64,000 bases of DNA from Deltaproteobacteria bacterium HGW-Deltaproteobacteria-19. GTDB lineage: Bacteria; Desulfobacterota; Syntrophia; Syntrophales; PHBD01. The notes beneath the pieces were generated by a model, which was given only the letters and a program-made list of their open reading frames with translations, made no database searches and was not told the DNA's origin. The position numbers and the translations under genes are program-made. Each line of letters starts with the position of its first letter. Positions within the stretch are counted from its first letter, which is position 1. Shown one piece after another: positions 25,354 through 32,857 of this stretch. The stretch covers positions 1 to 64,000 of the forward strand of contig PHBD01000010.1 in the NCBI GenBank assembly GCA_002841865.1. Direction: 5' to 3'.

Positions 25354-26710
25354 AGCGCCTCGTCAGGGATGTCCCCGGGAAATAGTGGGCCAGGATTTCC
25401 TCCGCCTTGAATCTCCGGCAGGCCATGGCGGCGGCACCGATCTGGCAGAGCCCTACCCCGTGACCCCAGCCTGCCCCGTGCAGGATGAACCGCTCGGGCG
25501 GACCGGACGGCGGGCCTTCCGTTTCCACGATAAAGGCGCTGCTGTAAAGGTGGCTCCGGGAGAGCCAGCGGCGGATCTCCAGTTCCTTCCCCACGACGGC
25601 GGTTCTCCGGGAACCCTCGACGCGCAGGCGGACGATCCGTCCCGACGGCCCCCGCTCAAGGGGAACGAGACCCCGGAGATCCCCGAAATCCAGACCCGAT
25701 TTCTCCTTCAGGATCTCCTGCAGTTCATCCCGGCCGTACTCGACCTTCCAGCGGAAGAAATCCGGCGTCTCGCGGTCGAAGTCGGGCAGCACGCTTTTCA
25801 GGACTTCGGTATCGCGGACCCGGCAGCAGGCCTCCGGCTCCGAACGGATCCAGCGCGTCGCTTCCTCCTCGTTCGAGATAACCGGGAAAGAAACCGGTCC
25901 GTCCGCCACCGAAACGAGATAGGGAACCGGGACGTCCTCCCAGGCGCTCTCGAAACGCTCCGTCCAACCGCCGCAGCACTTGGAGTACCGGGCGTCGCAG
26001 ACCTCGCCCCGCCAGGTGAGGACCCGGCCCCGGGTCGCTGCCACGGCCTCCCGGGCCTGCTCCGTCACGGCCCCGACGCCCTGGTAGCGCTGGCAGTGGT
26101 CATCGGCGCAGACGTCGAAATGCTCGTGGTCCTCCCGGCCGTACCAGCGCCGTATCTCGACGGTGCGACCTTCCGCTGCCGCACTATCCGGTCCGGCGAT
26201 GCTCACGGTTTCTTCCCGCGCGGCTGCGTCCACGGGGCTTGCCGCCTTCCGTTCCAACATGGCCAGGAGCCAGCTCCGGGAGAGGACCGCGTGGGCCTTG
26301 AGAAACTCCGGGGGGGCACCGGGGCTCATCTCCGAGGAGATAACGCTCTCCAGGTACGCCTCCAGGGGAATCTCGTTGACCGCGGTCAGGAGGCCCCGCC
26401 TGCACTCCAGGACGAGGTCGCCCCGGAATGCCTGTTCCCGCCTGCGCTCCCAGTGAAATGCAACACCGATCGTCACGTCCCGGAGAACGAAGGGGGCACT
26501 GCCGGAAATCCGGCAGCGGATGCAGCGAGCGACGATCCGGGCGCCGCTTCCTTCGCCGCTCAAGGCCACGTTCTCCCCGTCCGCAACCGCCTGGAACGGA
26601 CCGGCCGGAAAATCCAGTCCGTTCGCGGACACCGTTTCCCGAAAGGCTCCGGTTACGGCTTCTGCACGGTCGATGATGCCGACGGTTATGGTGGGTTCCA
26701 TCCGGATCAT
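25346..26710 (-). CDS. SpoIID/LytB-domain protein without signal peptide
   Basis: A 454-residue protein. EIPLEAYLESVISSEMSP (near 113-130) with AHAVLSRSW is the SpoIID core; the Glu in SEM corresponds to the catalytic acid of SpoIID transglycosylase. HGAGWGHGVGLCQIGA at the C-terminus is the other conserved block. SpoIID proteins cleave glycan strands of peptidoglycan. No signal peptide or membrane anchor is visible from the chosen ATG at 26710, which follows GGGGAG. It heads the salvage-like operon, so it may act on imported sugar fragments. Confidence 0.82.
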   Translation of the reverse strand: MIRMEPTITVGIIDRAEAVTGAFRETVSANGLDFPAGPFQAVADGENVALSGEGSGARIVARCIRCRISGSAPFVLRDVTIGVAFHWERRREQAFRGDLVLECRRGLLTAVNEIPLEAYLESVISSEMSPGAPPEFLKAHAVLSRSWLLAMLERKAASPVDAAAREETVSIAGPDSAAAEGRTVEIRRWYGREDHEHFDVCADDHCQRYQGVGAVTEQAREAVAATRGRVLTWRGEVCDARYSKCCGGWTERFESAWEDVPVPYLVSVADGPVSFPVISNEEEATRWIRSEPEACCRVRDTEVLKSVLPDFDRETPDFFRWKVEYGRDELQEILKEKSGLDFGDLRGLVPLERGPSGRIVRLRVEGSRRTAVVGKELEIRRWLSRSHLYSSAFIVETEGPPSGPPERFILHGAGWGHGVGLCQIGAAAMACRRFKAEEILAHYFPGTSLTRRYD

Positions 26711-26753
26711 GTTCGCTCCCCGTTCCGGCCGCAGGCGGGATGCGGCGTCAGGA

Positions 26754-26782
26754 AGACTAGGGTCTTTTTGCAGGTCCGTCAA
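26754..26782 (-). promoter_or_regulatory. Promoter of the SpoIID-led operon
   Basis: On the minus strand -35 TTGACG (26777-26782), a 17-base spacer and -10 TAGTCT (26754-26759) lie about 44 bases before the gene. The -35 matches five of six consensus positions; the -10 is weak. The palindrome on the plus-strand promoter lies about 45 bases further upstream. Confidence 0.5.
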
Positions 26783-26796
26783 GGCTGGAAATGGGC

Positions 26797-26837
26797 TGGA
26801 CGCATCGTTCCCGATAAACTATAAGAAACGCGTTTCT
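26797..26837 (+). promoter_or_regulatory. Promoter with 14-bp palindromic operator, upstream of C26 gene
   Basis: A -35-like TGGACG (26797-26802), a 17-base spacer and -10 TATAAG (26820-26825) predict a start near 26832. The perfect palindrome AGAAACGCGTTTCT (26824-26837) covers the end of the -10 and the start site. That is a typical position for a repressor of the TetR, LacI or GntR type. The binding protein is not identified in this window. Confidence 0.55.
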
Positions 26838-26982
26838 AATGGCCGGGGATAGATTCGGATCTGTCCCCAGATCCCGGGAACCCCTTCTCAACGCTGTTTG
26901 CGGGGGCGCGGCCGGGGGTTTCCAGAGGAGCATTCAGGAAGCTTTTCCATCCCTGCGGCATCGAAAATCCGGCAGGCTGTCC

Positions 26983-27010
26983 GCGGAAAAGCTTCCGCGA
27001 CGGCGGAAGC
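26983..27010 (+). promoter_or_regulatory. Leader hairpins with two alternative pairings
   Basis: GCTTCCGC (26991-26998) can pair with GCGGAAGC (27003-27010), giving an 8-bp stem with a 4-base loop. Its TTCCGC part can instead pair with the upstream GCGGAA (26983-26988). The two pairings exclude each other. They lie in the predicted 311-base leader of the C26 gene. Confidence 0.45.
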
Positions 27011-27089
27011 CCCCGTGACAGCCCCCGCGGCAAGGTGCGAACATCAGGCAGGGAAAGTAATTTTCTATCCTCCTTGATAGGCACGGAAC

Positions 27090-27116
27090 AAGGGCAACGC
27101 GGCAGACGCCCTTTTT
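27090..27116 (+). terminator. Terminator-like hairpin in the C26 leader
   Basis: AAGGGC (27090-27095) pairs with GCCCTT (27108-27113), and the T run continues to 27116. No plus-strand gene precedes it, and it ends 26 bases before the C26 start. This suggests attenuation rather than the end of a transcription unit. The stem is only six pairs, so the call is tentative. Confidence 0.45.
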
Positions 27117-27142
27117 CAACAGCCGCACACAGGGAATACCCC

Positions 27143-27949
27143 ATGGAGAACCACCCCCTCATCGGCCTCAACATGTCCGTCCTGGAGCAGGAAGGGGCGG
27201 ACGTCCTCCGGGTCCACCTGGACTATCCGGATGCCGTTGCGGCCGCCGGCGGTTGGCCCCTCTGCCTCCCGGCGCTGGATGATCCGGACTTCCTGCGGGA
27301 AGTCCTGCCGATGCTCGACGGCGTGCTCTTCGTCGGTGGTGCAGACTACGATCCCGGACATTACGGGGGACACCCCCAGCCGGTGGAAGAACTCGTTGCA
27401 CCCCGCCGCGACCGCTTCGACCTGGAGCTTGCCCGGCGCGTCCTGGAGGATACGGACCTCCCCGTCCTGGGGATCTGCGGCGGCTGCCAGCTCCTCTGGA
27501 TCGCCTGCGGGGGCGGCCTCGTCCAGGACATCCGGACCGAATGGGCGGTCTCCGGCGGCGGCCCGCCGCTTCCCCACGCAGGAAAAGACCGTACCGGAAT
27601 CGATCCGGGCCCGTATCGCCATGACGTTTTCCTCACTCCGGACAGCCTCGCCGCCACCGGTGTCGGGAATCCTCCCGGCAACAGGGTCGAGACCAACTCA
27701 TTCCACCACCAGGCGGCCGACCCGGCCCGCCCGGCCCGTCACCTCGTCGTCTCGGGACGCTCGGAGGACGGCGTCGTGGAGGCCGTCGAGCCCGCTCCCG
27801 ATACGGACTGGAAACGATCGGGACGGTTTGTCCTGGGTGTCCAGTGGCATCCGGAGCGGATGCGTCACGAGGAGTACCAGCGGCGGCTGTTCGAGGCCCT
27901 CGTTGCGGCGGCCCGGATCCGGAAGGCGCGGGCGCGGGGCGGGCGGTAG
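27143..27949 (+). CDS. Class I glutamine amidotransferase-like hydrolase (peptidase C26)
   Basis: A 268-residue cytosolic hydrolase of the gamma-glutamyl-gamma-aminobutyrate hydrolase (PuuD) type. The nucleophile elbow is LGICGGCQ (Cys112 by analogy), GGADYDPGHYG is the conserved upstream loop, and VQWHPE provides the His/Glu. PuuD enzymes cut gamma-glutamyl bonds. Since peptidoglycan has a gamma-D-Glu link, and AmpG follows, a muropeptide substrate is an attractive inference. ATG 27143 follows a weak AGGGAATA. No polyamine genes are nearby. Confidence 0.82.
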   Translation: MENHPLIGLNMSVLEQEGADVLRVHLDYPDAVAAAGGWPLCLPALDDPDFLREVLPMLDGVLFVGGADYDPGHYGGHPQPVEELVAPRRDRFDLELARRVLEDTDLPVLGICGGCQLLWIACGGGLVQDIRTEWAVSGGGPPLPHAGKDRTGIDPGPYRHDVFLTPDSLAATGVGNPPGNRVETNSFHHQAADPARPARHLVVSGRSEDGVVEAVEPAPDTDWKRSGRFVLGVQWHPERMRHEEYQRRLFEALVAAARIRKARARGGR

Positions 27950-28015
27950 CATGCCCGGATCCGTCCACGCAGGCAGGCAGCGGAACTTCACACGCCGGGA
28001 GACACGACTCGTCCC

Positions 28016-29296
28016 ATGATGAACCGCCTCCGCATCGCCCAGGTCTATTTCTCCCCCCGGATGCTCCTGATGCTCGTCCTGGGATTCGCGTCAGGGATGC
28101 CCCTGGCGCTCTCGGGAGGAACGCTCACGGCCTGGATGGTGGCGGAGGGCATCGACATCCGGACCATCGGCGTCTTTTCCCTGACGGGCCTGCCCTACGC
28201 CTTCAAGTTTCTCTGGTCTCCCCTGATGGACCGGTACGTCCCGCCTTTCCTGGGCCGCCGGCGGGGCTGGATGCTGGTCACCCAGATCCTCCTGGTCGTC
28301 ACCCTGGCCACCCTGGGCTTCTTCAATCCCTCGTCGAACCTGCCCCTGGTCGCCCTCCTGGCGGTGGCCGTCGCCTTCTTCAGCGCCAGCCAGGATATCG
28401 TCCTGGACGCCTACCGGACGGAGTACCTTTCTCCACAAGAGCGGGGCGCCGGCGCCGGCGTCTGGATCATGGGATACCGGATCGCCATCCTGGTCAGCGG
28501 GGCGGCAGCGCTGATCCTGTCGGACCACCTCCCCTGGCGGACAGTCTATGTCCTCATGGGCGGCCTGATGACGATTGGCTGCCTCGCCACGCTGATCGCC
28601 CCGGAGCCCCGGCCGGAAGACCGGGAAGGGCGGGCCGTCGTCCCGCCCGCAAGCCTGCGGGAAGCGGTGGTGAACCCCCTCGTGGAGTTTTTCCGCAGGC
28701 CCGGATCGCTGGAGGTCCTGCTCTTCGTCGTCCTCTACAAGATCGGCGACGTGGCGGCGGCCCAGATGACGACGCCCTTCATCCTGCAGCACATAGGCTT
28801 TTCACGGACCGAGTTGGGGGCCGTCTACAAGGGGCTCGGGATGGTGGCCACCATCGTCGGGACCCTTGCCGGGGGGGCCTTGATGATCCGCTGGAGCCTG
28901 AAGCGGTCCCTCTTCGTGTTCGGCGTCCTGCAGGGGGTCTCGACCATTTCTTTCATCCTGCTGGAGTTCACGGGCCGGCAGGTCTGGGCACTGGGAGTCG
29001 TGATCGGGATCGAGAACGTCACCAGCGGCATGGGCACGGCGGCCTACACGGCCCTCCTGATGGGACTGTGCAACACCCGCTTCACCGCCACCCAGTACGC
29101 CCTCCTGAGCAGCCTGATGGCCGTGAGCCGCTATGTAACCGGTGCCCCGACAGGATACCTGGCCGCGGCTGTCGGCTGGCCCGCCTTCTTCACCGTCTGC
29201 ACCCTCCTGGCCGCCCCCGGCCTTCTCCTGCTCCTGCGCTACCGGCGCTGGGGCGTCAACGCCGAGCCGGACGCAGGTCTTCCTCCCGGCAACTGA
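28016..29296 (+). CDS. AmpG-like muropeptide MFS transporter
   Basis: A 426-residue inner-membrane protein with about 12 hydrophobic segments. YFSPRMLLMLVLGFASGMPLAL, given here as SPRMLLM with GFASGMPLAL, and GLPYAFKFLWSPLMDR are the AmpG signature regions; SQDIVLDAYRTE is the conserved central loop. AmpG imports anhydro-muropeptides released during wall turnover. It follows the C26 gene by 66 bases and is probably co-transcribed. It supplies the transport step of the proposed salvage locus. Length is near that of E. coli AmpG's core. Confidence 0.88.
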   Translation: MMNRLRIAQVYFSPRMLLMLVLGFASGMPLALSGGTLTAWMVAEGIDIRTIGVFSLTGLPYAFKFLWSPLMDRYVPPFLGRRRGWMLVTQILLVVTLATLGFFNPSSNLPLVALLAVAVAFFSASQDIVLDAYRTEYLSPQERGAGAGVWIMGYRIAILVSGAAALILSDHLPWRTVYVLMGGLMTIGCLATLIAPEPRPEDREGRAVVPPASLREAVVNPLVEFFRRPGSLEVLLFVVLYKIGDVAAAQMTTPFILQHIGFSRTELGAVYKGLGMVATIVGTLAGGALMIRWSLKRSLFVFGVLQGVSTISFILLEFTGRQVWALGVVIGIENVTSGMGTAAYTALLMGLCNTRFTATQYALLSSLMAVSRYVTGAPTGYLAAAVGWPAFFTVCTLLAAPGLLLLLRYRRWGVNAEPDAGLPPGN

Positions 29297-29357
29297 TTGC
29301 CGGATTTCTTCCGCTGATTTCCTATGGGATAGAAAAAATGAAATGGGCGAAGCGTCC

Positions 29358-30140
29358 CTAGATTTTGGACAGGTCCTCCCGGGCGAGGAGGGCGGCCCCG
29401 AGGGCGCCGGTGAGCTGACAGGAGTGTGCGATCCGGATCTCCGTTTTGAGCTCCTTCTCCAGGGCCCGGACGACCCCGCGATTCTTCGCCACGCCGCCGG
29501 TGAGGACCACGGGCGGACGGACGCCGAGACGGGAAACGAGCCCGGCGACGCGCTTCGCCACGGACTGGTGGATTCCCGCCAGGACATCCGGCACGGCCTC
29601 CCCGCGGGAGAGGTGGGAGATCACCTCCGACTCGGCGAAGACCGTGCAGATGCTGCTGATGGAGACCGTGCGGGCGCTGGTTTCCGACACCTCCGCAAGT
29701 CCTTCGACCTCCAGTCCCAGGACCCGCGCCATCACCTCCAGGAAGCGCCCCGTCCCGGCGGCACACTTGTCGTTCATGACGAAGTTCCGGACAAAGCCCC
29801 GGTCGGGATCCACCTCGATGGCCTTCACGTCCTGGCCGCCGATGTCGATGATCGTCCGGGCCTCCGGCATCCGGTGGAGCACCCCCCGGGCGTGGCAGGT
29901 GATCTCGCTGACCTGCCGGTCGGCCCCCTGCCAGGTAACCCGCCCGTAGCCGGTGACGATTGTCCGCCCCACATCCTCCGGCGCGATTCCCGCCTGTGCG
30001 AAGGCCTCGCGGAGCGCCCGCTCGGGTCCCGTCGTGCCGGTTCCCACCGGGATAACCGCCTGCCCGGCCACCTCCCCGTCATCCCTCAGAATGACCGCCT
30101 TCGACGAGGCGGAGCCGATGTCGATGCCCAACGTATACAT
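29358..30140 (-). CDS. 2-Hydroxyacyl-CoA dehydratase activase (BadF/BadG/BcrA/BcrD ATPase)
   Basis: A 260-residue ATP-driven electron donor of the HgdC type. It has the actin-fold phosphate loops GIDIGSASSKAV and IDIGGQDVK, and the cluster cysteines at 126 (NDKCAAGTGRF) and 165 (SSICTVFAESEV). These bind one [4Fe-4S] at the homodimer interface in the family. It passes low-potential electrons to the dehydratase subunits encoded immediately upstream; its ATG directly follows their stop. It is last in the operon. Confidence 0.92.
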   Translation of the reverse strand: MYTLGIDIGSASSKAVILRDDGEVAGQAVIPVGTGTTGPERALREAFAQAGIAPEDVGRTIVTGYGRVTWQGADRQVSEITCHARGVLHRMPEARTIIDIGGQDVKAIEVDPDRGFVRNFVMNDKCAAGTGRFLEVMARVLGLEVEGLAEVSETSARTVSISSICTVFAESEVISHLSRGEAVPDVLAGIHQSVAKRVAGLVSRLGVRPPVVLTGGVAKNRGVVRALEKELKTEIRIAHSCQLTGALGAALLAREDLSKI

Positions 30141-31274
30141 TCAGATCATCTCCGCGAAGGACTGAAGACGGGTCCGGGCCTGCTCCAGGGACATCCGCGG
30201 CTCCACCTCCAGGTGGAGGACGGGGACGCCCGCGGCATCGAACTCCTTCCGATAGAGGGGATAGTCCATCTCCTCGGGATCGCAGAACTGCATCATCAGG
30301 ACGACGAGGCCCCGGGCCCCGGAATTCCGCACGAGGTCCAGGAGGATCCGGTTTCGCTCCTTTCCCGGATCGAAGGCCAGGGAGCAGCCCTCGACGAGGG
30401 ACCAGCGGCGGGCGAGGCGTTCCAGCGGATCGCCCCCGTCGGGCACGTCGGTCCGGAAGGCCCTGGATTCCTGGGCCAGGTCGTCCGCCGCGATCTCCAG
30501 GCCGACCTCTTCGAACAGATCGAGGAGGCCCTCCGGCTCCGCCATGATCCCTGTCACAACGACCCGCTTCCCGGCCCCGGACTCTTCCGGCAGCGACTTC
30601 AGGAGGCCCGTCAGCTCGCCGACGAGGGCGGCATGGTCCGCCTTGTCCATGTAATAGGCGCTTTTCGCCACGGCGTGCCGGACACGGGGAGAGACGAGGG
30701 ACGGATGCCGGGGCGCTTCCTCGAGGAAAGCCCGCATGGCCCGGCGATGATCGTTGAAGATCCCGATGGCCCGGTCGAGGTCCGCCGCCGTGACCTCCCG
30801 CCCGGCAATCTCCGCCAGCCGGTCCCGGACCTTTTCATACTCCGCCCGGAGATAGGCCACGCCCTCGGGAGTCCGGCGGTTCTGCGGGTGCACCACCGGC
30901 ACGAAGGGGATGTCCGGCCGGGCGGCCCGGAAATTCTGGCCAAAGAAGGTCAGGCTCTCGCAGAGGGCCGGAACGATCATGGCGGCAAGGCCGTCGTAGA
31001 CGCCCCGGAGCGCCAGGTCCAGGGCCGACTTCACCAGGGGACAGGCGAAGGGCGGAAAATAGTGGCCCGCCATGGACGCATCCGCCGTCCCGCCCCAGAC
31101 ACCCACGGGAAGCATCCCCGCGGCATGGGCGATCTCCTCGGGGGCGTAATAGGGCAGGACGCCGACCAGGGGCTTCCCCTTCTCCCGCGTCAATCTCTGT
31201 GCGGCCTCGCCGGGACGGGCGGCCACGACGGCCAGCCCGGCCAGGATGGCCCGGATCCGCTTCTCTCCGCTCAT
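30141..31274 (-). CDS. 2-Hydroxyacyl-CoA dehydratase-type subunit (HgdB/BcrB family)
   Basis: A 377-residue subunit of the HgdB/BcrBC family. PPFACPLVK, PALCESLTFF and MMQFCDPEEMDYP carry the three conserved cysteines that bind a [4Fe-4S] cluster. Together with the larger upstream subunit it forms either an (R)-2-hydroxyacyl-CoA dehydratase or a related double-cubane reductase. The start overlaps the upstream stop (ATGA). The acyl-CoA substrate cannot be read from the sequence. Confidence 0.88.
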   Translation of the reverse strand: MSGEKRIRAILAGLAVVAARPGEAAQRLTREKGKPLVGVLPYYAPEEIAHAAGMLPVGVWGGTADASMAGHYFPPFACPLVKSALDLALRGVYDGLAAMIVPALCESLTFFGQNFRAARPDIPFVPVVHPQNRRTPEGVAYLRAEYEKVRDRLAEIAGREVTAADLDRAIGIFNDHRRAMRAFLEEAPRHPSLVSPRVRHAVAKSAYYMDKADHAALVGELTGLLKSLPEESGAGKRVVVTGIMAEPEGLLDLFEEVGLEIAADDLAQESRAFRTDVPDGGDPLERLARRWSLVEGCSLAFDPGKERNRILLDLVRNSGARGLVVLMMQFCDPEEMDYPLYRKEFDAAGVPVLHLEVEPRMSLEQARTRLQSFAEMI

Positions 31275-32497
31275 CGCTCCGCCTCCTTCCGGGACTCCAT
31301 CATCTCGACAAGGGCCTGGACCCTCGTGTCGAACTGGGCGGCGACAAAGACCCGCGGGTCCGCCTGGTCCCCGTCGAAGGTGATGTAGGGCGCACCGGTC
31401 TCGGCGAAGACCCGGCGCTGCACCTCGTAGGTCGTGAAGTCCATGACCTTGCAGCTCCGGTTCATGTGATAGACCGCGCCGTCACAGCGGCCCTGCCGGA
31501 TGATCTCGACCCGTTTCTCCACCGCCCGCTCCAGGCTCATGTTGTTACAGACGGACGCGTAGGCCCGGGCCATGCCGTCCAGGTCGCCCGTCTCGTACTG
31601 AACGGCCCAGCCGTCTGGGTAGTTGGAGCCGGTGATGTTGATGCCGTAGGAGCGGAAGACCTTGGCCGTGTGGGCGAGCTGCGGCCAGCAGGCGATGCCG
31701 TCGAACATGATTCGGTATTTCTCCTCGGCGTCCCGGAACGGTCCCTCACCCCGGGCGATCTTCCCCTCCATCTCCCGGATCCACAGGCGGAGGACCTCCG
31801 TCGTCTCGGCACGCCCCCGCATGAAGACCATCAGGGTGAGGTAGTTGTAGAAGTCGAAGCCGTTCGCCGGCGACGGCACGTGGCCCACCAACGCGAAGGC
31901 CTGTTTCCACAGCCGGGCGTTCTCCCGCGAGATCTCCATCACCTCGCGGAACCGTTCCCGATCGAACGAGCGGCCCGTCAGGTCCTCCAGCTGCCCGACG
32001 AGGCGGTCGAACTGGGCCCGGATGTACCGCACCCGCGCCTCGTCCACGGCGCCCTCCGGGTTGTAGGGCATGTCGATCATGAACAGCGGCACCCCCAGCT
32101 CTTTTGCCAGGTTCTCGTACCACTTGACGATCATGGTGCAGTAGTTGTTGCAGCAGACGACGAAATCCGGGACCGGCGCCGGCGGCACGTCGTCGTCTCC
32201 CCGCGCCCCGTCCAGGAGGTAACCGAAGTTGACCCGCATGTACCCGCAGACGTCGGCGTGATAGCCGTATCCCTCGGCCCGCTCCAGGAACCCGAGGGCC
32301 CGTTTCCGGGCCGAGATGACCGCCGAGTGGTTCTCCGGGTAGACGAGGGGCAGGTCCATGGTCTCGAAGAACTCCTGGGGCACGATGGCCGTGGACCAGC
32401 CGACGGGCCTTCCGGCTGCCTTGGCCTCCGCGGCGTCGGCGTAGACCTTCCGTGCGTAGTGGTCCAGGAGCTGTTTGGAAGTAACGTTATCGCTCAT
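31271..32497 (-). CDS. 2-Hydroxyacyl-CoA dehydratase-type subunit (HgdA family)
   Basis: A 408-residue partner subunit. CCNNYCTMIVKWYENLA and MNRSCKVMDF carry the cluster cysteines, and GDQADPRVF ends the domain as in benzoyl-CoA reductase and dehydratase alpha subunits. It forms the heterodimer with the 377-residue subunit. Only two subunits are encoded, which argues against a four-subunit class I benzoyl-CoA reductase. ATG 32497 follows AAGGATG. A small unknown gene precedes it by 76 bases. Confidence 0.88.
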   Translation of the reverse strand: MSDNVTSKQLLDHYARKVYADAAEAKAAGRPVGWSTAIVPQEFFETMDLPLVYPENHSAVISARKRALGFLERAEGYGYHADVCGYMRVNFGYLLDGARGDDDVPPAPVPDFVVCCNNYCTMIVKWYENLAKELGVPLFMIDMPYNPEGAVDEARVRYIRAQFDRLVGQLEDLTGRSFDRERFREVMEISRENARLWKQAFALVGHVPSPANGFDFYNYLTLMVFMRGRAETTEVLRLWIREMEGKIARGEGPFRDAEEKYRIMFDGIACWPQLAHTAKVFRSYGINITGSNYPDGWAVQYETGDLDGMARAYASVCNNMSLERAVEKRVEIIRQGRCDGAVYHMNRSCKVMDFTTYEVQRRVFAETGAPYITFDGDQADPRVFVAAQFDTRVQALVEMMESRKEAER

Positions 32498-32573
32498 GCT
32501 GCATCCTTTTCTTTCAGGACGGCCCGATCCCTGAGCCGGACAGACCGTTTCCCCGCATATTCATTCGCACTCT

Positions 32574-32795
32574 TCACCGCCGCTCCGGCAGCGCAACATA
32601 CAGACGCGCCCCGTCGTGGAGGGCCCCTTCCAGGCCGATGACGAATCCGTTTTCATCCCGGACCGCAACGTCGCCGTCCAGAGCCGGCCCGTACAGGTCG
32701 CCCCCGGCGGCGATCAGGGCGTGCTTCACCGTCAAACCCCGAAAGACCATCACGGGCCGGTCGTTCACGAAGACCTCGATTCGCTCCTTTTCCAT
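32574..32795 (-). CDS. Small beta-grasp-like protein leading the dehydratase operon
   Basis: A 73-residue protein. The pattern IEVFVNDRPVMVF, LTVKHALIAAG and LHDGARLYVAL resembles the beta-grasp fold of ThiS/MoaD or small 2Fe-2S proteins, but it has no C-terminal Gly-Gly and no cysteine. It therefore is not a sulfur carrier or ferredoxin. RBS GGAGG (as AGGTGAACTC.. context on the minus strand) is weak. Position first in the dehydratase operon suggests an accessory role. Function unknown. Confidence 0.65.
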   Translation of the reverse strand: MEKERIEVFVNDRPVMVFRGLTVKHALIAAGGDLYGPALDGDVAVRDENGFVIGLEGALHDGARLYVALPERR

Positions 32796-32857
32796 GAGTT
32801 CACCTCCCCGCCGCCTGCGCCAGGCAGCGTATTACGATCAAGAACAGAGGAAGCCGT

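Larger units (their letters stand above)
26838..27142 (+). other. Long 5' leader region upstream of the C26 gene
   Basis: No gene is supported in this stretch between the divergent SpoIID and C26 genes. It would be the 5' leader of the C26-ampG transcript if the promoter at 26797 is real. It contains the alternative hairpins at 26983-27010, a small stem at 27065-27080 (CTATC / GATAG) and the terminator-like hairpin at 27090-27116. Confidence 0.5.

Noticed and set aside
25220-26824. 534-codon plus-strand frame
   Set aside because: Antisense to the SpoIID-like gene, whose HGAGWGHG and SEM motifs show the true frame.
29297-29357. Terminator between ampG and the activase gene
   Set aside because: A GGGACG-CTT-CGCCC-like stem with a bulge and a later T run is present on the minus strand, but the stem is too weak to call.
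29142-31388. 748-codon plus-strand frame
   Set aside because: Shadow of the activase and dehydratase subunit on the minus strand; the real genes have cluster cysteines and coupled starts.
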